Assembly: GCA_963836015.1 (NCBI GenBank)
Contig: CAWIIF010000008.1
Coordinates: forward strand, 62,001-126,000
From: CAWCDJ01 sp963836015
GTDB taxonomy: Bacteria; Acidobacteriota; Terriglobia; Bryobacterales; Bryobacteraceae
Direction: 5' to 3'
DNA length: 64,000 bases
A model generated the notes under the pieces. That model made no database searches. It saw only the letters and a program-made list of their open reading frames with translations, and was not told where the DNA came from. Below are positions 57,426 to 64,000 of the stretch, piece by piece. How positions within the stretch are numbered: position 1 is the first letter of the stretch; every line of letters begins with the position of its first letter. The translations under genes were made by a program, and so were the position numbers.

Positions 57426-57448
57426 TTCGGTGACAGGCACCGAATTTT
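57424..57448 (+). terminator. Terminator hairpin overlapping the stop codon
   Basis: Perfect 9-bp arms AATTCGGTG (57424-57432) and CACCGAATT (57438-57446) around ACAGG, with T residues to 57448. The left arm starts within the TAA stop of the oxidoreductase gene. It probably ends that transcript and separates it from the SRP RNA gene 25 bases on. Confidence 0.6.
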
Positions 57449-57458
57449 CCCCCCATGC

Positions 57459-57464
57459 TACGAT
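57459..57464 (+). promoter_or_regulatory. Probable -10 box of the SRP RNA gene
   Basis: TACGAT is positioned eight bases before the predicted 5' end of the SRP RNA (57473). No convincing -35 element was found. Because dnaX starts only 13 bases after the RNA, this promoter probably also serves dnaX-ybaB-recR. Confidence 0.4.
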
Positions 57465-57472
57465 AAATACTT

Positions 57473-57579
57473 GTCAGGTCTCGGGCTCCGTGCAACGGGC
57501 GGCTGCAAACCCCGCCAGGTCCGGAAGGAAGCAACGGTAGCGGTGCGGTTCGTGTGCCGCGGATTACCCGGGGCCTGGC
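57473..57579 (+). ncRNA. ffs: Signal recognition particle RNA (4.5S type)
   Basis: About 107 bases that fold into the long hairpin of bacterial small SRP RNA. The ends pair over 13 positions (57473-57485 with 57567-57579, with G-U wobbles). The conserved Ffh-binding region is clear: CCAGGTCCGGAAGGAAGCA begins at about 57516, and the RNA has the GGAAGGAAGCA core. The RNA binds Ffh and targets ribosomes making membrane proteins to FtsY. Its position just upstream of dnaX is common in bacteria. There is no Alu-type domain. Confidence 0.92.
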
Positions 57580-57592
57580 ATCTGCCCACCCC

Positions 57593-59281
57593 ATGTACCA
57601 GGTCATCGCCCGAAAATACCGGCCTCAGACGTTTCAGGATGTGGTCAACCAGGAACACGTAAAGACCACCCTTGAAAACGCGATTTCCCAGAACCGCATC
57701 GCTCACGGCTACATCTTTTCAGGCCAGCGGGGTACGGGGAAGACCACCATTGCGCGCATACTGGCGCGCTGCCTGAACTGCATCCAGGGCCCCACGGTTA
57801 CCCCATGCGGGGTGTGCGCGAGCTGCCTTGAGATTACCGCCGGCGGCACCGTGGACGTGATCGAAATCGATGCCGCCTCGAACCGCGGCATCAATGAGAT
57901 GCGCGAGCTTCGCGAGAACGTCCGCTACCAGCCTGCCCGCGACCGCTACAAGATTTTCATCGTGGACGAAGCCCACCAGATCACCAACGAGGCCTTCAAC
58001 GCGCTGCTCAAGACCATCGAAGAGCCGCCGCCATGGGCGGTCTTCGTGCTCTGCACCACCGAAGCCCACAAGATTCCGGCCACCATCGCCTCGCGCTGCC
58101 AGCATTTCAGCTTCCGCTCGGTGGATTTCGAAGACCTGATCGCCCGCATGGCCTGGATCTGCGGCCAGGAAGGCATCGAGGCCGATTCCGAAGCGCTGGC
58201 CGTGCTCGCGCAGGCGGGGGAAGGCAGCGTGCGCGATTCGCTCTCCGCCCTCGATCAGGCTATCGCCTGCTGCGGCTCGAAGCTGGTCGCGGCGGACGTC
58301 CGCGCGCTGCTGGGGGCGTTCGCGCTCGAATCGCTCGAGAAGGTGACGCAGGCGCTCGGGGAAGGCGACTCGCGCCGCATGTTGGAGGTGGTGGACGAGC
58401 TCGAACGCAACGGCCACAACCTGCAGCACTTCAGCCGCGAGCTGTCGCGCTACTTTCGCAACCTGTTGGTGGCGCGTATCGCCGGATCGGAAACACGCCT
58501 GGTGGCGGCCTCGGCGGCGCAGCGCCAGAAGCTCGCGGAAATCGCCGCGGGATTCTCCGAAGAGGACCTCAGCCGCTACCTGCAGCTCTCGCTCGACCTG
58601 TTCCGCGACCTGCAGTTTTCCCTGCAGCCGCGCTTCCACCTGGAGATCGGACTGGTGCGCCTGGTGCAGGCAGGCCGCCTGCTTCCCATCGAGCAGGCGC
58701 TCGCCGGCCTGCGCGGGCCTGAGACGCCGTCCGCCAGACCGGCCTCGGCTCCTCCAACGCGCAGCCCGCAGCCTCCGCCGGCGCCCCCCGTGCGCACCGG
58801 CCCCACGCCTTTCGAGCTCGACCGCGCCAAGAAATCCGCCTCGCGCCCTCCCGAGCCGCAGTCCTCGGGCGCCAACGCGCTCGCACCCGAGCCCGCGCCG
58901 GTTCCGATGGCCGCCGGCGACGCCCGCCAGAGACTCCACGCGTGGCTCGTCGAGCAGGGCCACAGCCATCTGGCCGACGCGGTGGAGAACGCCCGCATCG
59001 AAGTCTCCGGTGCCGATCTCAACATCAGCGCCCCCAAATCGTACGCCCGGTACTTCCGCGACCGCGGCTTCGAGGCCGCGGTACGCGCCGTCTTCGGGCG
59101 CCCGCTTCGTCTCAACCTGACGGCCGGCGAGGCGGCCCCCTCCGCCGGGGCGCCCCTCGTCCAGGGCAACGCCGCGCGCGAAGACGAGGCCTCCGAGCGG
59201 GCGCTCGCCAACCCGGAGGTACAGCACTTCCGTGAAGTTTTCGGCGGCGAAATTCGAAAGGTTCGCAATCTCAAGGAGTAG
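57593..59281 (+). CDS. dnaX: DNA polymerase III subunit gamma/tau
   Basis: A 562-residue clamp-loader ATPase. The N-terminus YQVIARKYRPQTFQDVVNQ is diagnostic. Walker A is GQRGTGKTT (44-52), four zinc-binding Cys lie in RCLNC and PCGVCASC (about 62-80), Walker B is FIVDEAHQIT with DEAH in place of the usual DEVH, and the SRC arginine finger is in ASRCQHFSFR. The clamp-loader domain III ends near 370; a Pro-rich linker (about 378-440) and a shorter C-terminal domain follow. No slippery A-run was seen, so separate gamma and tau forms are not evident. ATG at 57593 is 13 bases after the SRP RNA. Confidence 0.94.
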   Translation: MYQVIARKYRPQTFQDVVNQEHVKTTLENAISQNRIAHGYIFSGQRGTGKTTIARILARCLNCIQGPTVTPCGVCASCLEITAGGTVDVIEIDAASNRGINEMRELRENVRYQPARDRYKIFIVDEAHQITNEAFNALLKTIEEPPPWAVFVLCTTEAHKIPATIASRCQHFSFRSVDFEDLIARMAWICGQEGIEADSEALAVLAQAGEGSVRDSLSALDQAIACCGSKLVAADVRALLGAFALESLEKVTQALGEGDSRRMLEVVDELERNGHNLQHFSRELSRYFRNLLVARIAGSETRLVAASAAQRQKLAEIAAGFSEEDLSRYLQLSLDLFRDLQFSLQPRFHLEIGLVRLVQAGRLLPIEQALAGLRGPETPSARPASAPPTRSPQPPPAPPVRTGPTPFELDRAKKSASRPPEPQSSGANALAPEPAPVPMAAGDARQRLHAWLVEQGHSHLADAVENARIEVSGADLNISAPKSYARYFRDRGFEAAVRAVFGRPLRLNLTAGEAAPSAGAPLVQGNAAREDEASERALANPEVQHFREVFGGEIRKVRNLKE

Positions 59282-59285
59282 GAAC

Positions 59286-59594
59286 GTGAAACTACCCGGC
59301 AACATGCAGCAAATGATGCGCCAGGCGCAGCAGATGCAGGAAAAGCTCCAGCAGGAGATCGCCCTGATCAGGGTCGACGCCACAGCCGGCGGCGGAATGG
59401 TCAGCGTGCAGATGGACGGCCAGAAGAACCTCCTCTCGGTCAAGATCGACCCCGAGGTGGCCGGCGATGTCGAGATGCTCCAGGATATGATCGTGGCCGC
59501 CTCGAGTGAAGCCATCAAGAAGGTGGACGAGCAGATCAAAGAGAAGATGGGCGGCATGCTCGGCGGCATGGGCCTGCCCCCCGGCCTGTTCTGA
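59286..59594 (+). CDS. YbaB/EbfC family nucleoid-associated protein
   Basis: A 102-residue dimeric DNA-binding protein of the YbaB/EbfC family. The N-terminal helix is Gln/Met-rich (NMQQMMRQAQQMQEKLQQ), the central sheet holds TAGGGMVSVQMDGQ and the C-terminal helix reads ASSEAIKKVDEQIKEKMGG with a Gly/Met-rich tail, all as in the family. It binds DNA with little sequence preference and its gene lies between dnaX and recR in most bacteria, as here. The start is GTG at 59286, four bases after the dnaX stop, with AAGGAG upstream inside the dnaX end. recR follows after three bases. Confidence 0.93.
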   Translation: MKLPGNMQQMMRQAQQMQEKLQQEIALIRVDATAGGGMVSVQMDGQKNLLSVKIDPEVAGDVEMLQDMIVAASSEAIKKVDEQIKEKMGGMLGGMGLPPGLF

Positions 59595-59597
59595 TCC

Positions 59598-60197
59598 ATG
59601 CCCGATTTCGCCGAACCGCTCGCGCGGCTCATCAACGAATTCAAGCGCCTTCCCGGCATCGGACAGAAATCGGCGCAGCGCATCGCCTTCCACGTGCTGC
59701 GCGCCGGCCGGGAGGACGCCGAGCACCTGGCCCAGGCGATCCTCGACGTCAAGGATAAGCTCGGACTCTGCCGCGCCTGCAACAATATCAGCGACGGTGA
59801 GCTATGCCAGTATTGCGCGAATCCGGCGCGCGATCCGCACGTGGTCTGCGTGGTGGAGGAGCCGCACAACATTGTCGGCATCGAAATCACGAGACAGTTC
59901 GAAGGACGCTACCACGTGCTGCACGGGTCGCTCTCACCGCTGCGCGGAGTGGGGCCCGAGTCTCTCAAGATCAAGGGCCTGGTGGAGCGCATTGGGCAGG
60001 GCGAGATAGAAGAAGTGATCGTAGCCACCAATCCTACCGTGGAAGGCGAGGCCACCGCGGTCTATCTGGCGCGCCTGCTCAAGCCCCTGGGCGTCAAAGT
60101 GACGCGCATCGCGATGGGCATCCCGGTGGGCAGCGACCTGGAATTCGCCGACGAGGTGACGATGTCGAAGTCCCTCGAAGGCCGCCGCGAGATGTAG
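59598..60197 (+). CDS. recR: Recombination mediator protein RecR
   Basis: A 199-residue protein that, with RecO and RecF, loads RecA on gapped DNA. A helix-hairpin-helix segment (about 10-26, FKRLPGIGQKSAQRIAFH) is followed by the C4 zinc finger CRACNNISDGELCQYC (about 57-72) and the Toprim domain starting at VCVVEEPHNIVGIE (about 80-93) with EVIVATNPTVEGEATAVYLA further on. VTRIAMGIPVGSDLEFADEVT is the Walker B-like C-terminal signature. Length is as usual. It is the last gene of the SRP RNA-dnaX-ybaB-recR run; the second padR promoter starts directly after it. Confidence 0.96.
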   Translation: MPDFAEPLARLINEFKRLPGIGQKSAQRIAFHVLRAGREDAEHLAQAILDVKDKLGLCRACNNISDGELCQYCANPARDPHVVCVVEEPHNIVGIEITRQFEGRYHVLHGSLSPLRGVGPESLKIKGLVERIGQGEIEEVIVATNPTVEGEATAVYLARLLKPLGVKVTRIAMGIPVGSDLEFADEVTMSKSLEGRREM

Positions 60198-60239
60198 TCG
60201 ACGCTCTACTACCTTATGTGGTAGAATCCCTACCACATG
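60198..60239 (+). promoter_or_regulatory. Second padR-ADOP promoter with operator overlapping the start codon
   Basis: A -35-like TCGACG (60198-60203) and TAGAAT (60222-60227) are 18 bases apart. A perfect 9-bp inverted repeat, ATGTGGTAG (60216-60224) and CTACCACAT (60230-60238), straddles the -10 box, and its right arm contains the first two bases of the padR ATG (60237-60239). The layout matches the first padR promoter at 3724-3771, though the operator sequence differs, so each regulator probably reads only its own site. Confidence 0.65.
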
Positions 60240-60575
60240 GACTCGCCTGAAAAGCTCGAAGTACTCCAGGGAACGCTCGACCTCCTGATCCTTCAGACCC
60301 TTCAATGGGGACCGGAGCACGGCCACGGTATCGGCCAGGCCATTCGCTCCAGGTCCGGCGAACTCCTCCAGGTCGAACACGGCAGCCTCTATCCCGCCCT
60401 CCACCGCCTGCGGCGCCAGGGATGGATCGAATCCGAGTGGGGCACCACAGCCAACAAACAGCGTGCCCGGTTCTACCGCCTCACGGCGGCCGGAAAGAAG
60501 CAACTCGCTCGCGAAGAGACCAGGTGGAAGCTCTTCGTGAAAGCCATGGCTCGCGCCATGCGTCCACAGGAGTAA
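60237..60575 (+). CDS. PadR family transcriptional regulator
   Basis: A 112-residue winged-helix regulator. LEVLQGTLDLLILQTLQWG opens the domain, GHGIGQAIRSRSGELLQVEHGS covers helices 2-3 with GSLYPALHRLRRQGWIESEW as the recognition helix and wing (split for length), and ARFYRLTAAGKKQLAREE is typical of the family. It ends three bases before the ADOP permease gene, with which it forms an operon. The ATG at 60237 is only nine bases after the -10 box and inside the operator, so the mRNA is nearly leaderless and the protein probably represses its own operon. The equivalent pair is at 703-3732. Confidence 0.93.
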   Translation: MDSPEKLEVLQGTLDLLILQTLQWGPEHGHGIGQAIRSRSGELLQVEHGSLYPALHRLRRQGWIESEWGTTANKQRARFYRLTAAGKKQLAREETRWKLFVKAMARAMRPQE

Positions 60576-60578
60576 ACC

Positions 60579-63200
60579 ATGCTGCGATGGATCCGCCTTT
60601 GGCTTGACAGGCGCCGGGAGGACGCCGACCTCGCCGATGAACTGCGCGCGCATCTCGCAATCGAAATCCAACAGCGCGTCGATAACGGAGAATCGCCCGA
60701 AGACGCGGCCCGCGGCGCCCGCCGCACGTTCGGCCGTCTCGCGCAAATCCAGGAGGATACGCGGGAGACGTGGGGTTGGGCCGGAGCTGAAAGCCTCGCC
60801 GCCGATCTTCGATTTGGCCTGCGCATGCTCCGCAAAACCCCGGTTTGGACCGCGGTCATCGGGCTGACCCTCGCTTTGGGCGTCGGCCTGAGCACGGCCA
60901 TCTTCAGCGTGGTCTACGGCGTCCTGCTGCAGCCCCTGCCCTATCCCGACGCCGGCCGGCTGGTTGCCCTGTGGCCGTCCGCGCCGAAGAACGGCTACCC
61001 GCGGTTCAACGTCAGCGCCGCACTCTGGCTTGCATGGCGCAGGGAGTCTACGGTGACGGAAGACATCGCTCTCACCAGGCCCATCGCGAACTTCAACCTC
61101 ACCGGCGAAGGCACGCCCGAGCGTCTGCAGGGCGCGCGAGCGTCGTTCAATCTGCCGCTCGTGCTGGGGGTCCGCCCTCTGTACGGGCGCATCTTCACCG
61201 AAGACGAGCAGAAGAGCGACGCCCGGGTGGCCCTCCTCAGCTACGCGTTTTGGCAGCGCCGCTTCGGAGGCGACCCCGCCATGGTCGGCCGCAAGATCCA
61301 ACTAAACGGCGAAACCTTTGAAGTCATCGGCGTCATGCCGCCCGAGTTTCGCTATCCCAGCGCGGACTTCGAGTTGTGGACGCCACTTTACATCCCTCCG
61401 TCCGAGGTGGTCGATGGGATGAACTACCAGTATGTGAGTGTGGGCCGATTGAAGCCCGGTGTCAGCCTGCAACGCGCGCGGGCCGCGTTCAATGCGATCA
61501 TGCGGCGACTCTCCGAAGAGCACCCCTCCAGCTACCGGATCGGAAACGGGTGGCTCGGCGCCCTGGTCGAGCCTTTGGCTGAGAGCGATGCCTTCCAGGT
61601 CCGCGGCCCGCTCTACGTACTGCTCGGCGCAGTCGGCTGTCTGATGCTGATCGGCTGTATGAATCTGGCGGTTCTCCTGATCGCCCGTGCCGGCGCCCGG
61701 GCGCGCGAAATGGCCGTCCGTGTCGCTCTCGGGGCAAGCGCCGTCCGCCTGCGCCGTCAGTTAGCCGCGGAAGTCATGCCCCTGGCTCTGGCGGGAATCG
61801 GCGGTGGATTGCTGCTCGCCCGGTGGATGCTCCAGGCTCTCCTGCCGTATCTGCCCGCCAGCATGCCGCGCGTCGCTTCCATCGGATTGCAGGTCCCCGT
61901 TCTGGCCTTCGCCGCCGGCGTATGTCTGTCGGTCGTCCTGCTGGCCAGCCTGCTGCCCGCGCGCATGGCCGCGCGCAGTCACCCGGCCGGCGCGTTGCAG
62001 CAGAGCTCGCGGTCGGTGACCGGAGGCATGCGTACCAGGAACCTGCTGGTGGTGGCCCAGATTACCATCACCCTCGTTCTCCTGTTTGGAGGCTCGCTTT
62101 TCGCCCGAAGCTTCTCGGCGCTGCTGCGAGTGAATCCGGGATTCCGAACGCAGGGCGTGTTGACGATGCATCTCGCCGTCACCCGGGCAAAATATCCCGA
62201 GGACGCGCGCGTCGCCGATTACTACCGAAGGATTGTGGGTCGCGTGAGATCCATTCCCGGCGTCACCGCCGCCGGCATCGTCAACCGCCTGCCGTTCAGC
62301 GGGATCGCGCAGACCGGAGGAGTCGAGTTCGAAGGACGGAGCGAGAGCTACGATTCCGATTGGCGCTCCGCCACACCGGGCTACTTCGAGGCGATCGGCA
62401 TTCCCCTGTTGCAAGGACGGCTGTTCCCGGATTCCGACCGCACGGGATCGCCCGCCGTCGGCTTGATCGACGAGCGCATGGCGCGCCAGGCGTTCGGTTC
62501 CGACAGTCCCATCGGCAAGCGATTCCGCCGCTATCTGCCCGGCTTCCGGCAGCAGGACCCCTGGACGGAGATCGTCGGCGTCGTGGGCCACATACGCAAC
62601 GACGATCTCGAGCGCGACCTCCGGCCACAGGTGTACTGGCCCGAGACACAGCGGGCCCAGGATCGCGGCGCGCTCGTCGTGAGAACCGCGGGGCGCCCCG
62701 AATCATACACACAGGCGGTGCGGGAACAGATCCGGAACGAAGATCCGGACCAGCCGGTCTACGACGTCCGGTCGATGGAGCAATGGGTCGGCCGGACCCT
62801 TGAAACCCGTACTCTGTTGACTACCCTTGTGGCGCTGTTCGGCGGGGCGTCGCTGCTGCTCGCGTGCCTCGGATTGTACGGAGTGGTGTTGTACACGGCG
62901 GACCTGCGCCTTCGCGAGTTCGGGATTCGCATGGCGCTAGGCGGCGGATCGGGACATGTGCGAGTCCTGGTGCTGCGTCACGCGGGGATGCTCGCCTTGT
63001 GGGGTTCCGCGATCGGGCTGGCACTCGCGTGGCCGGCCGGGCGGGCGCTCGAAAGCATGTTGTTCGGGGTCACGAAGGGCGATGTGATGTCGTGGCTCCT
63101 GGCGCCCGCGCTGTTGATCGCGGTATCGCTGCTTGCGGGCTTCGGTCCGGCGGGAAAAGCAGCCAGAACCGATCCGGCTGTCACGCTGCGCGCCGAGTAG
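60579..63200 (+). CDS. ADOP-type ABC transporter permease (MacB/FtsX family)
   Basis: An 873-residue permease with the same plan as the protein at 703-3366. The cytoplasmic lead (MLRWIRLWLDRRREDADLAD) is followed by the first membrane helix near 95-120 (LTLALGVGLSTAIFSVVYGV), a MacB-like periplasmic domain, a cluster of spans (about 345-470), a second periplasmic domain and C-terminal spans with GVVLYTADLRLREFGIRMALG. No ATPase gene is adjacent, as usual for these orphan permeases; substrate unknown, with antimicrobial or macrolide export often suggested. ATG at 60579 is three bases after padR, with CAGGAG upstream. It converges on the histidine kinase gene. Confidence 0.9.
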   Translation: MLRWIRLWLDRRREDADLADELRAHLAIEIQQRVDNGESPEDAARGARRTFGRLAQIQEDTRETWGWAGAESLAADLRFGLRMLRKTPVWTAVIGLTLALGVGLSTAIFSVVYGVLLQPLPYPDAGRLVALWPSAPKNGYPRFNVSAALWLAWRRESTVTEDIALTRPIANFNLTGEGTPERLQGARASFNLPLVLGVRPLYGRIFTEDEQKSDARVALLSYAFWQRRFGGDPAMVGRKIQLNGETFEVIGVMPPEFRYPSADFELWTPLYIPPSEVVDGMNYQYVSVGRLKPGVSLQRARAAFNAIMRRLSEEHPSSYRIGNGWLGALVEPLAESDAFQVRGPLYVLLGAVGCLMLIGCMNLAVLLIARAGARAREMAVRVALGASAVRLRRQLAAEVMPLALAGIGGGLLLARWMLQALLPYLPASMPRVASIGLQVPVLAFAAGVCLSVVLLASLLPARMAARSHPAGALQQSSRSVTGGMRTRNLLVVAQITITLVLLFGGSLFARSFSALLRVNPGFRTQGVLTMHLAVTRAKYPEDARVADYYRRIVGRVRSIPGVTAAGIVNRLPFSGIAQTGGVEFEGRSESYDSDWRSATPGYFEAIGIPLLQGRLFPDSDRTGSPAVGLIDERMARQAFGSDSPIGKRFRRYLPGFRQQDPWTEIVGVVGHIRNDDLERDLRPQVYWPETQRAQDRGALVVRTAGRPESYTQAVREQIRNEDPDQPVYDVRSMEQWVGRTLETRTLLTTLVALFGGASLLLACLGLYGVVLYTADLRLREFGIRMALGGGSGHVRVLVLRHAGMLALWGSAIGLALAWPAGRALESMLFGVTKGDVMSWLLAPALLIAVSLLAGFGPAGKAARTDPAVTLRAE

Positions 63201-63207
63201 CGGCCGC

Positions 63208-64000
63208 CTATCCGGCCAGGGCCTCTCTCACCTTGTGCGCCAGGCTGGTCGCCGCAAACGGCTTTTGGAGGAATGGCGCGCCTTCCTCGAGAATCCGGCT
63301 CCCGGCCAGGTGATGGTCCGCATACCCCGACATGTACATGACCTTCATATCCGGTCGTGTCTGGCTCAGGGCTTCCGCCAGGTCGAGGCCGTTGCCGTGC
63401 GGCATCACCACGTCGGTCAACAACAGGTCGATCTTCTCCGCGAACCCTCGCGCAATCATGAACGCCTCGTCCGGCCCTCCGGCCGCCAGCACGCGGTAGC
63501 CGAGCTTCTGCAGCACCGTCAGCACCAGGCGCCGGATGCGCTCCTCGTCTTCGCAAACCAGGATGGTCTCGCTGCCCCGCAGCTGCGGCGAGGTGCCGGA
63601 TCCACGCTCCGCTTCGCCGGCAGCCTCCGCCAGAGGCAGATAGATCTTGAAGGTCGTCCCCTTACCCGGCTCGCTGTAAACGGCGATCTCCCCGTTGCTC
63701 TGCTTGACGATGCCGTACACGATCGATAGGCCGAGCCCTGTTCCCTTACCCGCCGCTTTGGTAGTGTAGAACGGCTCGAAGAGGCGGCTCCGCACTTCGC
63801 TGGTCATGCCGGCCCCGGTGTCGCTCACCGCCAGCATGCAGTACGGCCCGGGCTTCACGCCGAGGTGGCGATCCGAATAGTGCTCATCGAGCACCGTGGC
63901 GGCGGTCTGGATGGTCAGACGCCCGCCGTTGGCCATGGCGTCCCGCGCGTTCACCACCAGGTTCATGACCACCTGGTCGATGTGCCCCGGGTCCACTTTC
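63208..64000 (-). CDS. Hybrid sensor histidine kinase/response regulator, 3' part (runs off window)
   Basis: The last 264 or so codons of a gene whose 5' part lies beyond position 64000. It begins within the HATPase domain: VVMNLVVNARDAM is the N-box, VSDTGAGM the G1 box and GKGTGLGLSIVYGIV the G2 box. After a short linker comes a receiver domain (about 140-260) with ILVCEDEERIRRLVL, phospho-acceptor Asp in LLLTDVVMPHGNG and the switch Lys in FLQKPFAATSL. The frame is open through 64000 and GTG at 63996 is internal to the ATPase domain, so it is not the true start. It presumably autophosphorylates in a phosphorelay; signal and target are unknown. Confidence 0.92.
   Translation of the reverse strand, partial: KVDPGHIDQVVMNLVVNARDAMANGGRLTIQTAATVLDEHYSDRHLGVKPGPYCMLAVSDTGAGMTSEVRSRLFEPFYTTKAAGKGTGLGLSIVYGIVKQSNGEIAVYSEPGKGTTFKIYLPLAEAAGEAERGSGTSPQLRGSETILVCEDEERIRRLVLTVLQKLGYRVLAAGGPDEAFMIARGFAEKIDLLLTDVVMPHGNGLDLAEALSQTRPDMKVMYMSGYADHHLAGSRILEEGAPFLQKPFAATSLAHKVREALAG

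Noticed and set aside
57593..59281. Programmed frameshift in dnaX giving separate gamma and tau forms.
   Set aside because: No A-rich slippery heptamer with a following stop was found in the frame.

Overview
The window looks like a GC-rich chromosomal segment of an acidobacterium close to the Solibacter/Bryobacter lineage. The evidence is two complete MacB/FtsX-type permeases of the 'acidobacterial duplicated orphan permease' (ADOP) kind, each paired with a PadR regulator (703-3732 and 60237-63200), plus a broken third copy (15646-15984). A secreted protein at 48189-51131 also ends in what looks like the Solibacter-type C-terminal domain (recognised by memory, not by search). Other fitting traits are an ECF sigma factor beside a TPR receptor kinase, a PEP-CTERM protein, and Tat-like leaders on a GH31 enzyme and a Gfo/Idh/MocA protein. 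No tRNA, rRNA, CRISPR array, phage or intact insertion sequence was seen. No stretch over about 300 bases lacks a gene or gene remnant.

Layout. 1-8.1 kb: DUF2239 gene, ADOP permease with PadR, PEP-CTERM protein, ECF sigma factor and Ser/Thr kinase-TPR sensor. 8.3-19 kb: a frameshifted M14 carboxypeptidase, a small conserved gene, argD-like aminotransferase, FMN reductase, MFS exporter, then a scar where a truncated ADOP gene runs into a decapitated TPR-CHAT protease, followed by a 347-residue protein of unknown family with an unusual structured leader. 19-27.5 kb: housekeeping and redox genes (metallo-hydrolase, DinB-like, NifU-like scaffold, MutT, AhpD-like, RlmB, cytochrome c with PQQ dehydrogenase, DinB, secreted small protein, metX-metW). 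27.5-34.5 kb: gltB-gltD with a divergent LysR gene. 34.5-40.1 kb: a tightly overlapped run of flavoprotein, multispanning membrane protein and GH31 enzyme. 40.1-45.7 kb: leftward genes for a ferredoxin/metallo-beta-lactamase protein (frameshifted), NCS2 permease, HupE-like protein, AI-2E-type transporter and CorC-like protein. 45.9-56 kb: penicillin acylase-like hydrolase, secreted HExxH protein, peroxiredoxin, a zinc-ribbon membrane protein, acyltransferase, thiE and an APC permease. 56-60.2 kb: Gfo/Idh oxidoreductase, then SRP RNA-dnaX-ybaB-recR. 60.2-64 kb: second PadR-ADOP module and the 3' part of a hybrid histidine kinase that runs off the window.

Regulation is the most distinctive theme. 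Several genes have a -10-like hexamer only 6-10 bases before the start codon and no Shine-Dalgarno sequence, implying leaderless mRNAs. At three of them (DUF2239 and both padR genes) a long inverted repeat covers the promoter, and at both padR genes it also covers the start codon. Two further candidates for undescribed regulation are a leader with mutually exclusive helices in front of the 347-residue gene (18835-18920), and a strong intrinsic terminator at 45768-45809 with no gene upstream on its strand, suggesting a small RNA.

Start sites were chosen from promoters, ribosome binding sites and family length where the longest open frame seemed wrong. Family names come from motif recognition without database searches.
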